From: Candidatus Heimdallarchaeota archaeon
GTDB taxonomy: Archaea > Asgardarchaeota > Heimdallarchaeia > Heimdallarchaeales > Heimdallarchaeaceae
Reading direction: 5' to 3'
Assembly: GCA_023136245.1 (NCBI GenBank)
Contig: JAGLRO010000045.1
Location: forward strand, 1-33,923
Length of the DNA stretch: 33,923 bases
Shown here: positions 1 through 7,859 of the stretch, in pieces
How positions within the stretch are numbered: position 1 is the first letter of the stretch
Layout: each line of letters begins with the position of its first letter
Program-made: the position numbers and the translations under genes
Notes under the pieces: model-generated
Databases searched by the model: none
The model's input: the letters and a program-made list of their open reading frames with translations, nothing else
Told to the model about the DNA's origin: nothing

Positions 1-1079
1 TCTGATGATAATGAGTGACTTTTAACTAAATTTCTGAAATATTGTGGTTCAGCTGAAGACCAATGATATAATGCGTATTCTTCATTAAATTCTTGAAGGA
101 AGGATAAGAAAGATTGCATCATTTTTCTTTCTTCTTTTGGAGATTCTGCAAGGAAAGAAAGATAATCTAATTCTCCATCTTTTCTTACAAGACAACCAAT
201 TAACCAGATAAAATTATGATGGGAAGATCCTTCTATATCTACAAAAAGCTCCACCTTAGATTTTGGAAGCTTAACTTTTTCTCTGATTATTTCTTCTTTT
301 TTTACAATTGATTTTGCTTGAAGATGGATGTATTCTCTTTCAGACCTACTTCCTATATCAATAGGTATGGAATTAAATTCTAAATTAGCTAAAGAGATAA
401 CATCATCAATTCCTATTTCAGATAATCTATGCTTTATTCTCTTACCAATTCCACTAATAAGAGTTAAATCATTGGTTTCTTTCGCGATTTTTCTGCAATA
501 CTCTCTCCATTCGCATATTCTACAATCTCTCGTATAATTTGGAGATATTTTCTTTTCATTCTTTTTTATTGATTCAATCTCAGGAAGATCAAGCAATAAT
601 TGATCCATATATTTATCTACTGAAATCTTGACATCTATTCCATTCTTTCTAACTTTAAAATAGTCAACATCGGACTTATGAGAATCTCTGCTAAGGTAGA
701 CGATATAAGTCCCTTCCATCATTAGTGGTTTTCGCAAATGTTTCCTATCTCCAAGAAATTCAGGGATATAAAGGAAAGAGCCGAAAATGCTTTCTCCATC
801 CTTTTTTGAAAATCTACTTACTTTTGCAATATAATTCTCAAAACCAACCCAAGCTTGGTTAATTATTTCTTTTCCACTATTCATCTGTTTGAATGTTTTG
901 TCTAATTGTTCATTGATTTTACTTTTATTGAAATTAAACTTCTTTGTGGATTTTCTCCTTTGTTGAATTATTGGGTGAATTCTCCTTTCATCTTCAGGTC
1001 CATAATGATTCAAGTATAGGAGCATAGAACACCTGTAGAATAAGCGAACATCATAGTGTGTTATTTGCATCATGATCAT
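1..1079 (-). CDS. TM0106-family RecB/Cas4-like nuclease with RNase H-like (YprB-type) region; C-terminus truncated by window edge
   Basis: Open minus-strand frame from ATG ~1079 to the window edge, not in the ORF track because it has no stop in the window. Reads MIMMQITHYDVRLFYRCSMLLYLNHYGPEDERRIHP...PNYTRDCRICEWREYCRKIAKETNDLTLISGIGKRIKHRLSEIGIDDVISLANL...KVELFVDIEGSSHHNFIWLIGCLV. Shows the Cys cluster of Cas4/RecB-like nucleases, a helix-hairpin-helix segment and the VDIEG motif of the RNase H-like domain. Confidence 0.75.
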   Translation of the reverse strand, partial: MIMMQITHYDVRLFYRCSMLLYLNHYGPEDERRIHPIIQQRRKSTKKFNFNKSKINEQLDKTFKQMNSGKEIINQAWVGFENYIAKVSRFSKKDGESIFGSFLYIPEFLGDRKHLRKPLMMEGTYIVYLSRDSHKSDVDYFKVRKNGIDVKISVDKYMDQLLLDLPEIESIKKNEKKISPNYTRDCRICEWREYCRKIAKETNDLTLISGIGKRIKHRLSEIGIDDVISLANLEFNSIPIDIGSRSEREYIHLQAKSIVKKEEIIREKVKLPKSKVELFVDIEGSSHHNFIWLIGCLVRKDGELDYLSFLAESPKEERKMMQSFLSFLQEFNEEYALYHWSSAEPQYFRNLVKSHSLSS

Positions 1080-1120
1080 CTAATTTTAAGTGTCTGATTT
1101 TTTATCTAGAGAAACATTAC

Positions 1121-2509
1121 TTACAGGTTTTTTAAGATTGTTTCAATTCCTTTTTCAATCCCTTGAAGTAGCAGAAATCCTCTTGGACTTTCCCTTGTTG
1201 TAATTTCACCTGCAATGTTTGTTAACATTATCTTCTCAATTTCTTCCATGTTTTTTGTGTGGCCTAGTGTCCAAATAAGCTTTGTATACGCTGCTGATGG
1301 TAGCATGTTTTCTCCTTCTATAACTCCTCTTGCAAGCATATCGCGTCCAGTTTCATATACTCTTAGCTGGACAAAACCATAAAGAGGTTCAACAACCATA
1401 ACTACTGGGATTTCTTCTTCTTGACATCTCTCAAGTGCAGGATAAACATCGGTCCCAACGTGAGCAAGACCTGTTCCTATCATAACAACACCGTGATAAC
1501 CAAGATCAACCATTGAATCAAGCATGTCAGGATTCATTCCTGGATAGAAGTAGAGCATCCCAACCCGAGGATCAATTTTTGCATCTACATAGAAATCATC
1601 AACTGGTTTTCTTGGAGAAATATCATCCTTAAACCATGTTACTCCAGTATCATCTATTTTGCCTAATGGTATATCTGATAAGGTACGAAAAGTATCTCTT
1701 CTAGCTGAATGCATCTTTCTACATCGAGTGGCTCTATGAATGAGATTATAACTATCACTTGGAGTTCCATGCATACAAATAGTAACTTCTGCAAAATTTT
1801 CATATCCGGAAAGTTTAGCAGCATAAAGAATATTCCTTGGTCCATCTGAAGATGGTCTATCAGAACTTCTCTGACTTCCAACAAGTACTACAGGAACAGG
1901 AAGATTTCTTAGGAAATAGGATAGAGCGCAACCTGTTACGCACATGGTATCAGTTCCATGACCAATTATTATACCATTAGCTCCCTGTTCAATTTCCTTA
2001 CCTATAGCTTCAGCTGTTTTTACCCAGAACTCAGGTCTGAAGTTTTCACTTAGAATTTGATAAAGAGTTTTGGGTGTTAGATTTACAGTTGAAGTTAATT
2101 CAGGTACAGCAGAAAATAATTCCTCCGGAGTAAAAGCTGGAAGAACTGCCCCTGTTCGATAATCTAACCTAGATGCTACAGTCCCACCTGTTCCTAGAAG
2201 AGTGACATTAGGAAATTCTTTTTTAAACTCTACATTGATATGTGGAAGTTGATAATGTCCTTTTTGATAACCAACTTCTTCAATTATAGTTTGATCATCA
2301 ATTAAGACACCTAAATTGTAACCTGTATCTACTTTCAAAGTGATGTAATTATCGTCTGTATGTTGGCTTCTTGGTAGAAGTAAACCTTCGTATCTTGCAT
2401 CTCCCTTACTAACATTAACTTTACTCCATGTTCTGATTTTATCCTTTATTAATCGTTCTCGTAAAGGACCTCTATATCCTTCAGGTTCATAATTATTCGA
2501 ATCAGTCAT
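1121..2509 (-). CDS. gatD: Glu-tRNA(Gln) amidotransferase subunit D (asparaginase-like)
   Basis: 462 aa; asparaginase motifs LLGTGGTVASRLDYRTGAVLP and GIIIGHGTDTMCVTG; abuts gatE. Confidence 0.97.
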   Translation of the reverse strand: MTDSNNYEPEGYRGPLRERLIKDKIRTWSKVNVSKGDARYEGLLLPRSQHTDDNYITLKVDTGYNLGVLIDDQTIIEEVGYQKGHYQLPHINVEFKKEFPNVTLLGTGGTVASRLDYRTGAVLPAFTPEELFSAVPELTSTVNLTPKTLYQILSENFRPEFWVKTAEAIGKEIEQGANGIIIGHGTDTMCVTGCALSYFLRNLPVPVVLVGSQRSSDRPSSDGPRNILYAAKLSGYENFAEVTICMHGTPSDSYNLIHRATRCRKMHSARRDTFRTLSDIPLGKIDDTGVTWFKDDISPRKPVDDFYVDAKIDPRVGMLYFYPGMNPDMLDSMVDLGYHGVVMIGTGLAHVGTDVYPALERCQEEEIPVVMVVEPLYGFVQLRVYETGRDMLARGVIEGENMLPSAAYTKLIWTLGHTKNMEEIEKIMLTNIAGEITTRESPRGFLLLQGIEKGIETILKNL

Positions 2510-4462
2510 TTATACATCTTCCTGTGTTGAAATTGCGTTTTGAATTGCTTCTACGATAAATTTACCAGTATAGGAATAACCTATTGATCTAAGTATTTCT
2601 CCTGAAATTTTGGGTACAACCCAATCAAAATATTCTTCATCATTTTGCAATTTATCCAAATTAAAATTCTTTATTTTTAAAGTAATCATCTTTTGTAATT
2701 CGTTTTCTGATACAGGTTCTGTCTTCAATAGTTCTTTCAGTTGCTCGTTAGATAATGCAGGATTATTAATCAAAGAATCAATTGCGATTTGGATTTGTTC
2801 TGGTAAAATGTATTTGTTTGAAAGATTCTTTGCAAGCTTATCAGTCATTTCTCTTGTAAGTATAATCTTCTTTCTTCTTTTTTCTCTTGGAAGTTCAATT
2901 AACAAATTATATGAGATGTTAGCACCTAAAGAGAGTTTTTCAGTATACTCATAAAACGATTCAACCTTCTCATCCCTGATGAGTAAATCAACTTTATCTT
3001 GAGAGAGATTATGCTTTGTTTTCAAATCTTCATAAATCTCCCAAGGACGCTTACCTATTTCTTTAGTCATTTCTTCAATTTTCTCCAATGAGATAACAAC
3101 AGGAGGTGTGTCGGTATCAGGATAAATTCGATCTTTACCGTGAATAACCCGTAGAAATTCTGAATTTCCAGAAGGTAATAATCTTCTTGTTTCTTGAGGG
3201 ACTCCATCCAATGCTAGTTTCACTCTTTCAACAATCTTCTTCATTGCATGCATTGCTCTTTTTTCCGAACCTACAACTACTACAAAAGCATCATCACTTT
3301 CAGGATTCAATATACTGCATATCTCACTATATTTTTCAGAATCAATCTTGAGCTGACTTATGTGCTCTGATTTGCAACGAACAGAATCTGGTTCATTTTC
3401 ATCACTATGATATTGTTCTCTTCTCGGTATTCCAGTTATTAACATGCTTTTTTCAAAAATCTCTAATCCAAAATCTTTGCTTGGTTGAACCTCAATTCCA
3501 AAGATTCCTTTCATTTTTGGAAAAATTGTTGCAAAAGCTTTTTTCTCTGTTTCTAGCTTAAACAAGTGTGAGATGTCAACATATGTGTGCTCGAAATCCT
3601 CTACTTTTAAATGTCTCTTCTGCATCTCTTTCTTTATCTCAATCAAAGTATACTGTCTAACAACTTCATAACGACACATTTTATCAAAAATTCGTAAATC
3701 TTGAACACCTTTGATTTCAACTCTGTCTCCCCCAGTTATACTAATGTTTACATCCTGTCTTGCAGAACCAATACCTCTTCTTCCAATGCGACTAAGTCTT
3801 AGCACTCGACCTATTTGTTTTGCAGTTTCAATTAGCTCCTCAGGTGTATCAACATCTAAATATTCAGTAATAACTTCAGTGAGAGGAATACCCAATCTAT
3901 CTAAATTAAAGTATACTGTTCGATTCGAAGTGTCATCCCAATTGACTCTTCTCGCTGCGTCCTCTTCAATATGAACATTTGTTATACGTACCTTTTTTCC
4001 ATTGACTGGTACCCAACCATCCCTTCCGCTAATAAAAGTTCTTTGAAAACCTGTCGTAATAGACCCATCAAGATATTGTTTTCGATTAACTGAAACTTCC
4101 TCAGCAAATGCTGAACAATTAAAGTAAGCCGAAAGAAGAAATCCTTTTCTTATTGCATCCATATCTGGGAAGAAAGGAGGAGTTTCATCCATCTCATATG
4201 TACAAGTGTTTCTTTCATTTGCAAAATAAATTACTTTGTACCCTTTCTCGAATTCTACTAACATGCCAGGATCAAAATCTCCCATTTCTCCCAATACAGG
4301 TCTAAAATATCGGTAGAAACTATATTCCATTGTTTCAGGATCTTCCTCTAGAATTGGAGGACAGTTGCAGAAGAGCTTTCGATCTGATTTAATCTGATGA
4401 TGAACTTCCAAACCTGCATGAAAGCCTAGTTTTTTGAAATCGAGATTATTCGGGTCGATCAT
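2510..4462 (-). CDS. gatE: Glu-tRNA(Gln) amidotransferase subunit E
   Basis: 650 aa; GLEVHHQIKSDRKLFCNCPP, GSARQDVNISI, YPDTDTPPV; archaeal GatE domain order. Confidence 0.97.
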   Translation of the reverse strand: MIDPNNLDFKKLGFHAGLEVHHQIKSDRKLFCNCPPILEEDPETMEYSFYRYFRPVLGEMGDFDPGMLVEFEKGYKVIYFANERNTCTYEMDETPPFFPDMDAIRKGFLLSAYFNCSAFAEEVSVNRKQYLDGSITTGFQRTFISGRDGWVPVNGKKVRITNVHIEEDAARRVNWDDTSNRTVYFNLDRLGIPLTEVITEYLDVDTPEELIETAKQIGRVLRLSRIGRRGIGSARQDVNISITGGDRVEIKGVQDLRIFDKMCRYEVVRQYTLIEIKKEMQKRHLKVEDFEHTYVDISHLFKLETEKKAFATIFPKMKGIFGIEVQPSKDFGLEIFEKSMLITGIPRREQYHSDENEPDSVRCKSEHISQLKIDSEKYSEICSILNPESDDAFVVVVGSEKRAMHAMKKIVERVKLALDGVPQETRRLLPSGNSEFLRVIHGKDRIYPDTDTPPVVISLEKIEEMTKEIGKRPWEIYEDLKTKHNLSQDKVDLLIRDEKVESFYEYTEKLSLGANISYNLLIELPREKRRKKIILTREMTDKLAKNLSNKYILPEQIQIAIDSLINNPALSNEQLKELLKTEPVSENELQKMITLKIKNFNLDKLQNDEEYFDWVVPKISGEILRSIGYSYTGKFIVEAIQNAISTQEDV

Positions 4463-4551
4463 TTGAACTGAATCAAAAGAAAATTTTTCGTTTTATTAAG
4501 TTTCTTTAATATGACATGAAAAAACGAATCGTCCATTATTATTACCAAGAA

Positions 4552-4571
4552 GTAAAAAAAGTTTTATAAAC
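4552..4571 (+). promoter_or_regulatory. BRE/TATA-like archaeal promoter for the small GTPase
   Basis: agtaaaaaaagttttataaa about 35-40 bp upstream of ATG 4602. Confidence 0.5.
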
Positions 4572-4601
4572 AATAACAGTATGTTGTTTTTAGAAAGAAC
4601 G

Positions 4602-5132
4602 ATGACAAGCTACAAGTATACTTTCAAGATTCTCTTACTAGGCGATGGTGCTGTTGGAAAAACAAGTCTAGTTCAGAGATTTATTCATAATAAATTTCAA
4701 GCTGGATATCTTATGACTATAGGAATGGAGCCCTATTCTCGATTTGAGACAATCAAAGATACTCGGATCTGTTTGCAACTTTGGGATATAGCAGGACAAG
4801 ATCGTTTTGCTTCTATGCGTCAGATATTTTTCAAAGGGAGTCTAGGAGCTCTTGTTACTTATGACATTACTCGTCGTCAATCTTTTGAAAATCTACAAAC
4901 ATGGATTAAAGAAGCTAAAACGGAAAGTCCCAGAATCATGTTGATGCTTGTAGGGAATAAAAATGACCTTGATGATTTGCGAGATGTTTCTACAGAAGAG
5001 GGCAAAAAATATGCTGAAGAATCTGGATGTATCGGATTCATTGAAACATCAGCAAAGACAGGTGACAATGTAGCAGACGCATTCTTAGTCATGGGTGAAG
5101 AAATTCTCAATGGAATAGAAACCAGACTATAG
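4602..5132 (+). CDS. Ras/Rab-like small GTPase
   Basis: G1 GDGAVGKTSL, G3 WDIAGQDRF, G4 NKND, G5 ETSAK. ATG 4602 preferred over ATG 4581 because a TATA-like tttataaa at ~4562-4569 would place the TSS near 4590. No C-terminal prenylation Cys. Confidence 0.95.
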   Translation: MTSYKYTFKILLLGDGAVGKTSLVQRFIHNKFQAGYLMTIGMEPYSRFETIKDTRICLQLWDIAGQDRFASMRQIFFKGSLGALVTYDITRRQSFENLQTWIKEAKTESPRIMLMLVGNKNDLDDLRDVSTEEGKKYAEESGCIGFIETSAKTGDNVADAFLVMGEEILNGIETRL

Positions 5133-5158
5133 ATTATTGAGATTTTCCAACTTTAATT

Positions 5159-5635
5159 TTATTTAACTTCCTCTTGTGATTCAGCTAATTGTTGCCTTAT
5201 TCTTCTTGAGCTGATGATAATCCCATCTTCATCATATTCAAAAGGAATAACTAAAATTAGCAGTTGATCCAAACCATCAAGTGCTCTCAATTTATTTATA
5301 TCCACTGCTGTCGGATAAGTCTCTTCAGTTACAACAATCCCTTCAGCTTCTGGTGATTGTAATGCAAAACCGTATCTATGATCAATAGTTATTATTTCAA
5401 ATTTTTTACAACCTCTCGAGATTAAATGTTTTCGAAGTTCATCCTTTCGTTTCTCAAAAGGTTCCATTAAATCAATATTAGAATCGCTTCTTCGTAGACT
5501 CTTAGCAAATTCATCAGTTGTTAAACCAACTCTAATAAAATTCCCGAGACTCATAGCTGCTTCTAATAGTGCCTTATGACCAGTATGGAGATAATCAAAA
5601 GTTCCTCCCATGATAACTTCATCTAACCATGGCAT
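5159..5635 (-). CDS. coaD: Archaeal phosphopantetheine adenylyltransferase
   Basis: MPWLDEVIMGGTFDYLHTGHKALLEAA nucleotidyltransferase GGTFDxxHxGH motif and C-terminal ISSRRIRQ. ATG 5635 with upstream AAAGGTG (SD-like) preferred over TTG 5662. Confidence 0.93.
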   Translation of the reverse strand: MPWLDEVIMGGTFDYLHTGHKALLEAAMSLGNFIRVGLTTDEFAKSLRRSDSNIDLMEPFEKRKDELRKHLISRGCKKFEIITIDHRYGFALQSPEAEGIVVTEETYPTAVDINKLRALDGLDQLLILVIPFEYDEDGIIISSRRIRQQLAESQEEVK

Positions 5636-5709
5636 ATTCGCACCTTTAGCAAAATAATACAAACATCCATTGCTATAAATTTTCCTAAATTACGTGATTT
5701 ACAAAATAA

Positions 5710-5800
5710 TGGTGCCCCGAGCCGGAATCGAACCGGCATCTAGGGAATTTTGCTCATAAAGATCCACAATCCCCAACGCTAACCGTTACGCCATCGGAGC
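5710..5800 (-). tRNA. tRNA-His (GTG) with 16-nt intron (5748-5763) at position 37/38; CCA encoded
   Basis: Minus strand: GCTCCGA TG GCGTAACGGTTAGCGT T GGGGA TTGTGG[ATCTTTATGAGCAAAA]T TCCCT AGAT GCCGG TTCGATT CCGGC TCGGGGC A CCA. All stems pair and a canonical BHB splice motif can be drawn (central helix TTGT/GCAA, 3-nt bulges GG^A and AA^T). Confidence 0.9.
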
Positions 5801-5899
5801 ATTATACTGGAGCTTTTATTATCCGTTTTTAAGAATATTGTTTTTTACTATACTCCTATCAATGGTTATGTTTTTATTTCTATTTATTTCAAGTACTCT

Positions 5900-6376
5900 A
5901 TGAGTTCAGGGAAACTGGTGGTTCAGCTTCATAATTTTAGTAGTGTAAATCTTTGCAGAGAATTTGTGAAAATAGCTCTGGGAGTAGGAGCTAGAGACAT
6001 AATATTCTCAAAAGCAGTAGGGGCTGGAGCAACTACAGGAGTTCCAGTTGCACAAAAAATAGCTCACTCAAAACAAGCAAATCTACTTTATTTGCAGGAT
6101 TTAACAGATACAATAGAACTGTTAGCGCCTGATGAAATATATCTATTCATCAAGAGACCATTTTCGAAGACAGTGTTTGATCCTGATAAAATAGCAAAAT
6201 CATATAACGAAGGAAAAACAATACTTCTAGTATTTGGAGGAGCAGAACCAGGATTGACAAAAAAAGAACTAGATAAGGGAATACCTGTGTATTTTGACAA
6301 AATAAATGAAATAGGGTGCTTAGGAGAAATAACTCTAGCACTATATCTGATGAGAAAAATTATAGAAAGAAACTAG
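5900..6376 (+). CDS. SPOUT-superfamily RNA methyltransferase-like protein (COG4080-like, often annotated 'RecB-family nuclease' in archaea)
   Basis: 158 aa; VQLHNFSSVNLCREFVKIAL start, LLVFGGAEPGLTKKEL and IGCLGEITLALYL resemble SPOUT motifs. Confidence 0.62.
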   Translation: MSSGKLVVQLHNFSSVNLCREFVKIALGVGARDIIFSKAVGAGATTGVPVAQKIAHSKQANLLYLQDLTDTIELLAPDEIYLFIKRPFSKTVFDPDKIAKSYNEGKTILLVFGGAEPGLTKKELDKGIPVYFDKINEIGCLGEITLALYLMRKIIERN

Positions 6377-6909
6377 AAAAGTTCATCTTCAGAAACCATC
6401 AGACGAACAAGATTACTGAAAGCTTTTTCAGTATTAGTACCATCTAAAGCAGAAGTAAAAAGAAACTCAGATTGTTTGTATTTACTGCACAAATCTTTCA
6501 AATCTTGCTCAGTGATTTTGAGATCTTTGAGATCACATTTGTTAGCAAGAAAGATGATAGGTTGGTCACCAACTTCTTTAGTGAAAGATTCAACCCAAGA
6601 AGGGAGATTCTCAAAAGTGGTTAAGTTAGAAGCATCACAAACGGCAAGAGCGCCTTTACTGCCAAAGAAATATTTACTGCGAATCTGTTTGAAAACGTCT
6701 TGACCACCGATATCCCAAATAGCTAATGTTACTATGTTGTGTAGATACTCTACTTCTTTTTTCATTATTGTTGTTCCCAATGTTATCTGATACGATGGAT
6801 CGAATAGATTTGTCACATATCTCCTTACTAGTGATGTTTTTCCTACTCTTGCATCTCCTATCAGAACTATTTTGTTCGTTATATGTAACTTCCTTGACAC
6901 TTCACTCAC
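6373..6909 (-). CDS. Ras/Rab-like small GTPase
   Basis: G1 GDARVGKTSLV, G3 WDIGGQDVF, G4 NKCD, G5 TSALDG; GTG start. Shares the palindromic CTAG stop with the convergent upstream gene. Confidence 0.94.
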   Translation of the reverse strand: MSEVSRKLHITNKIVLIGDARVGKTSLVRRYVTNLFDPSYQITLGTTIMKKEVEYLHNIVTLAIWDIGGQDVFKQIRSKYFFGSKGALAVCDASNLTTFENLPSWVESFTKEVGDQPIIFLANKCDLKDLKITEQDLKDLCSKYKQSEFLFTSALDGTNTEKAFSNLVRLMVSEDELF

Positions 6910-6965
6910 TTCTTTACTACTTGTGCTCTTTCTTACTGATAATGTTTACTGTTATGGTAATTCTT

Positions 6966-7820
6966 TTATTTTTCGGCGTAGAATTTTGCTGCTCCGTACC
7001 CTACAACTTGCCTTTTGTCTCCTGAAGCATCTCCTGAAGTTGCATATTTGAGTATCTCAGCTTTTGTTCTTCCCATTTTCTTTGCTGCTTCCATCGTTGC
7101 CGCTATTGGTCCATGTCCACACATTGATACGTTCAGTCGATATTTTATATCATACATTTCCTTTGTTTCCATCTTCTCAATTGCATCTAGCACTTGTTTG
7201 TCTTGTTTAGTTGCTTCCTCATGTGTCATAAAATGTGTGAAATCACTGCTTGCTATAACTATTACGTCTTCTTCTGAGCACGCTTTACTTATCACTTCAC
7301 CCAACATGATGCTTGAATCCAAGCTTTGGTTTAGTAGAGAAATTGGTACGAATTGGAATTTTTCTTGCATTACATATTGAAGAAAAGGTAATTGCACCTC
7401 TATCGAATGTTCTCTAGCATGTGAATTATCATTTCTACTTATCTTTCCTGAACTTTCTACTATTTTATCTATTAACTCGTTATTAATCTGTACATTTCCC
7501 AATGGCGTTTCCCAAGCTTCTACTTTGTCAGGTACGCCTATTTCAGCACCCATTCCAGTGTGGTTTGGTCCAAATATAATTATTGTTCCTGGTTGCTTGT
7601 ATTTGCTCAATTCTAGGTAACTCCATGCTGCTACAGGACCACTGTACATATATCCAGCATGTGGAACTAATAAGAATGGAATAGTTTCATCTATTTTTGA
7701 TTCTTCGCTGGGTAATGCCTGAGGTCCCAACGAACTCATAAAGCTCTCTTCTATTGATTCAACCAATTTATCAGCATTTCTTTTATAAAATGAACCTGCA
7801 TAATGTGCTGGTCTTATCAT
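6966..7820 (-). CDS. MEMO1-family protein (AmmeMemoRadiSam system protein B)
   Basis: MIRPAHYAGSFY, FGPNHTGMG, HAREHSIEVQLPFLQ, SSDFTHF, MCGHGPIAA. Confidence 0.95.
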   Translation of the reverse strand: MIRPAHYAGSFYKRNADKLVESIEESFMSSLGPQALPSEESKIDETIPFLLVPHAGYMYSGPVAAWSYLELSKYKQPGTIIIFGPNHTGMGAEIGVPDKVEAWETPLGNVQINNELIDKIVESSGKISRNDNSHAREHSIEVQLPFLQYVMQEKFQFVPISLLNQSLDSSIMLGEVISKACSEEDVIVIASSDFTHFMTHEEATKQDKQVLDAIEKMETKEMYDIKYRLNVSMCGHGPIAATMEAAKKMGRTKAEILKYATSGDASGDKRQVVGYGAAKFYAEK

Positions 7821-7859
7821 AAGTCAACATAATGCTTCTAATAAAAAAATATTCCGTAC

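Noticed and set aside
328-537. 69-aa plus-strand ORF
   Set aside because: Antisense to the clearly coding partial TM0106-family gene; low-complexity translation.
6088-6341. Minus-strand ORFs of 70 and 63 aa inside the SPOUT-like gene
   Set aside because: Antisense by-products of the purine-rich coding strand.
6726-7380. Antisense plus-strand ORFs of 99 and 121 aa over the GTPase and MEMO1 genes
   Set aside because: Products of pyrimidine-skewed silent sites; Leu/Ser-rich translations without domain features. They are a by-product of the strand skew reported above.
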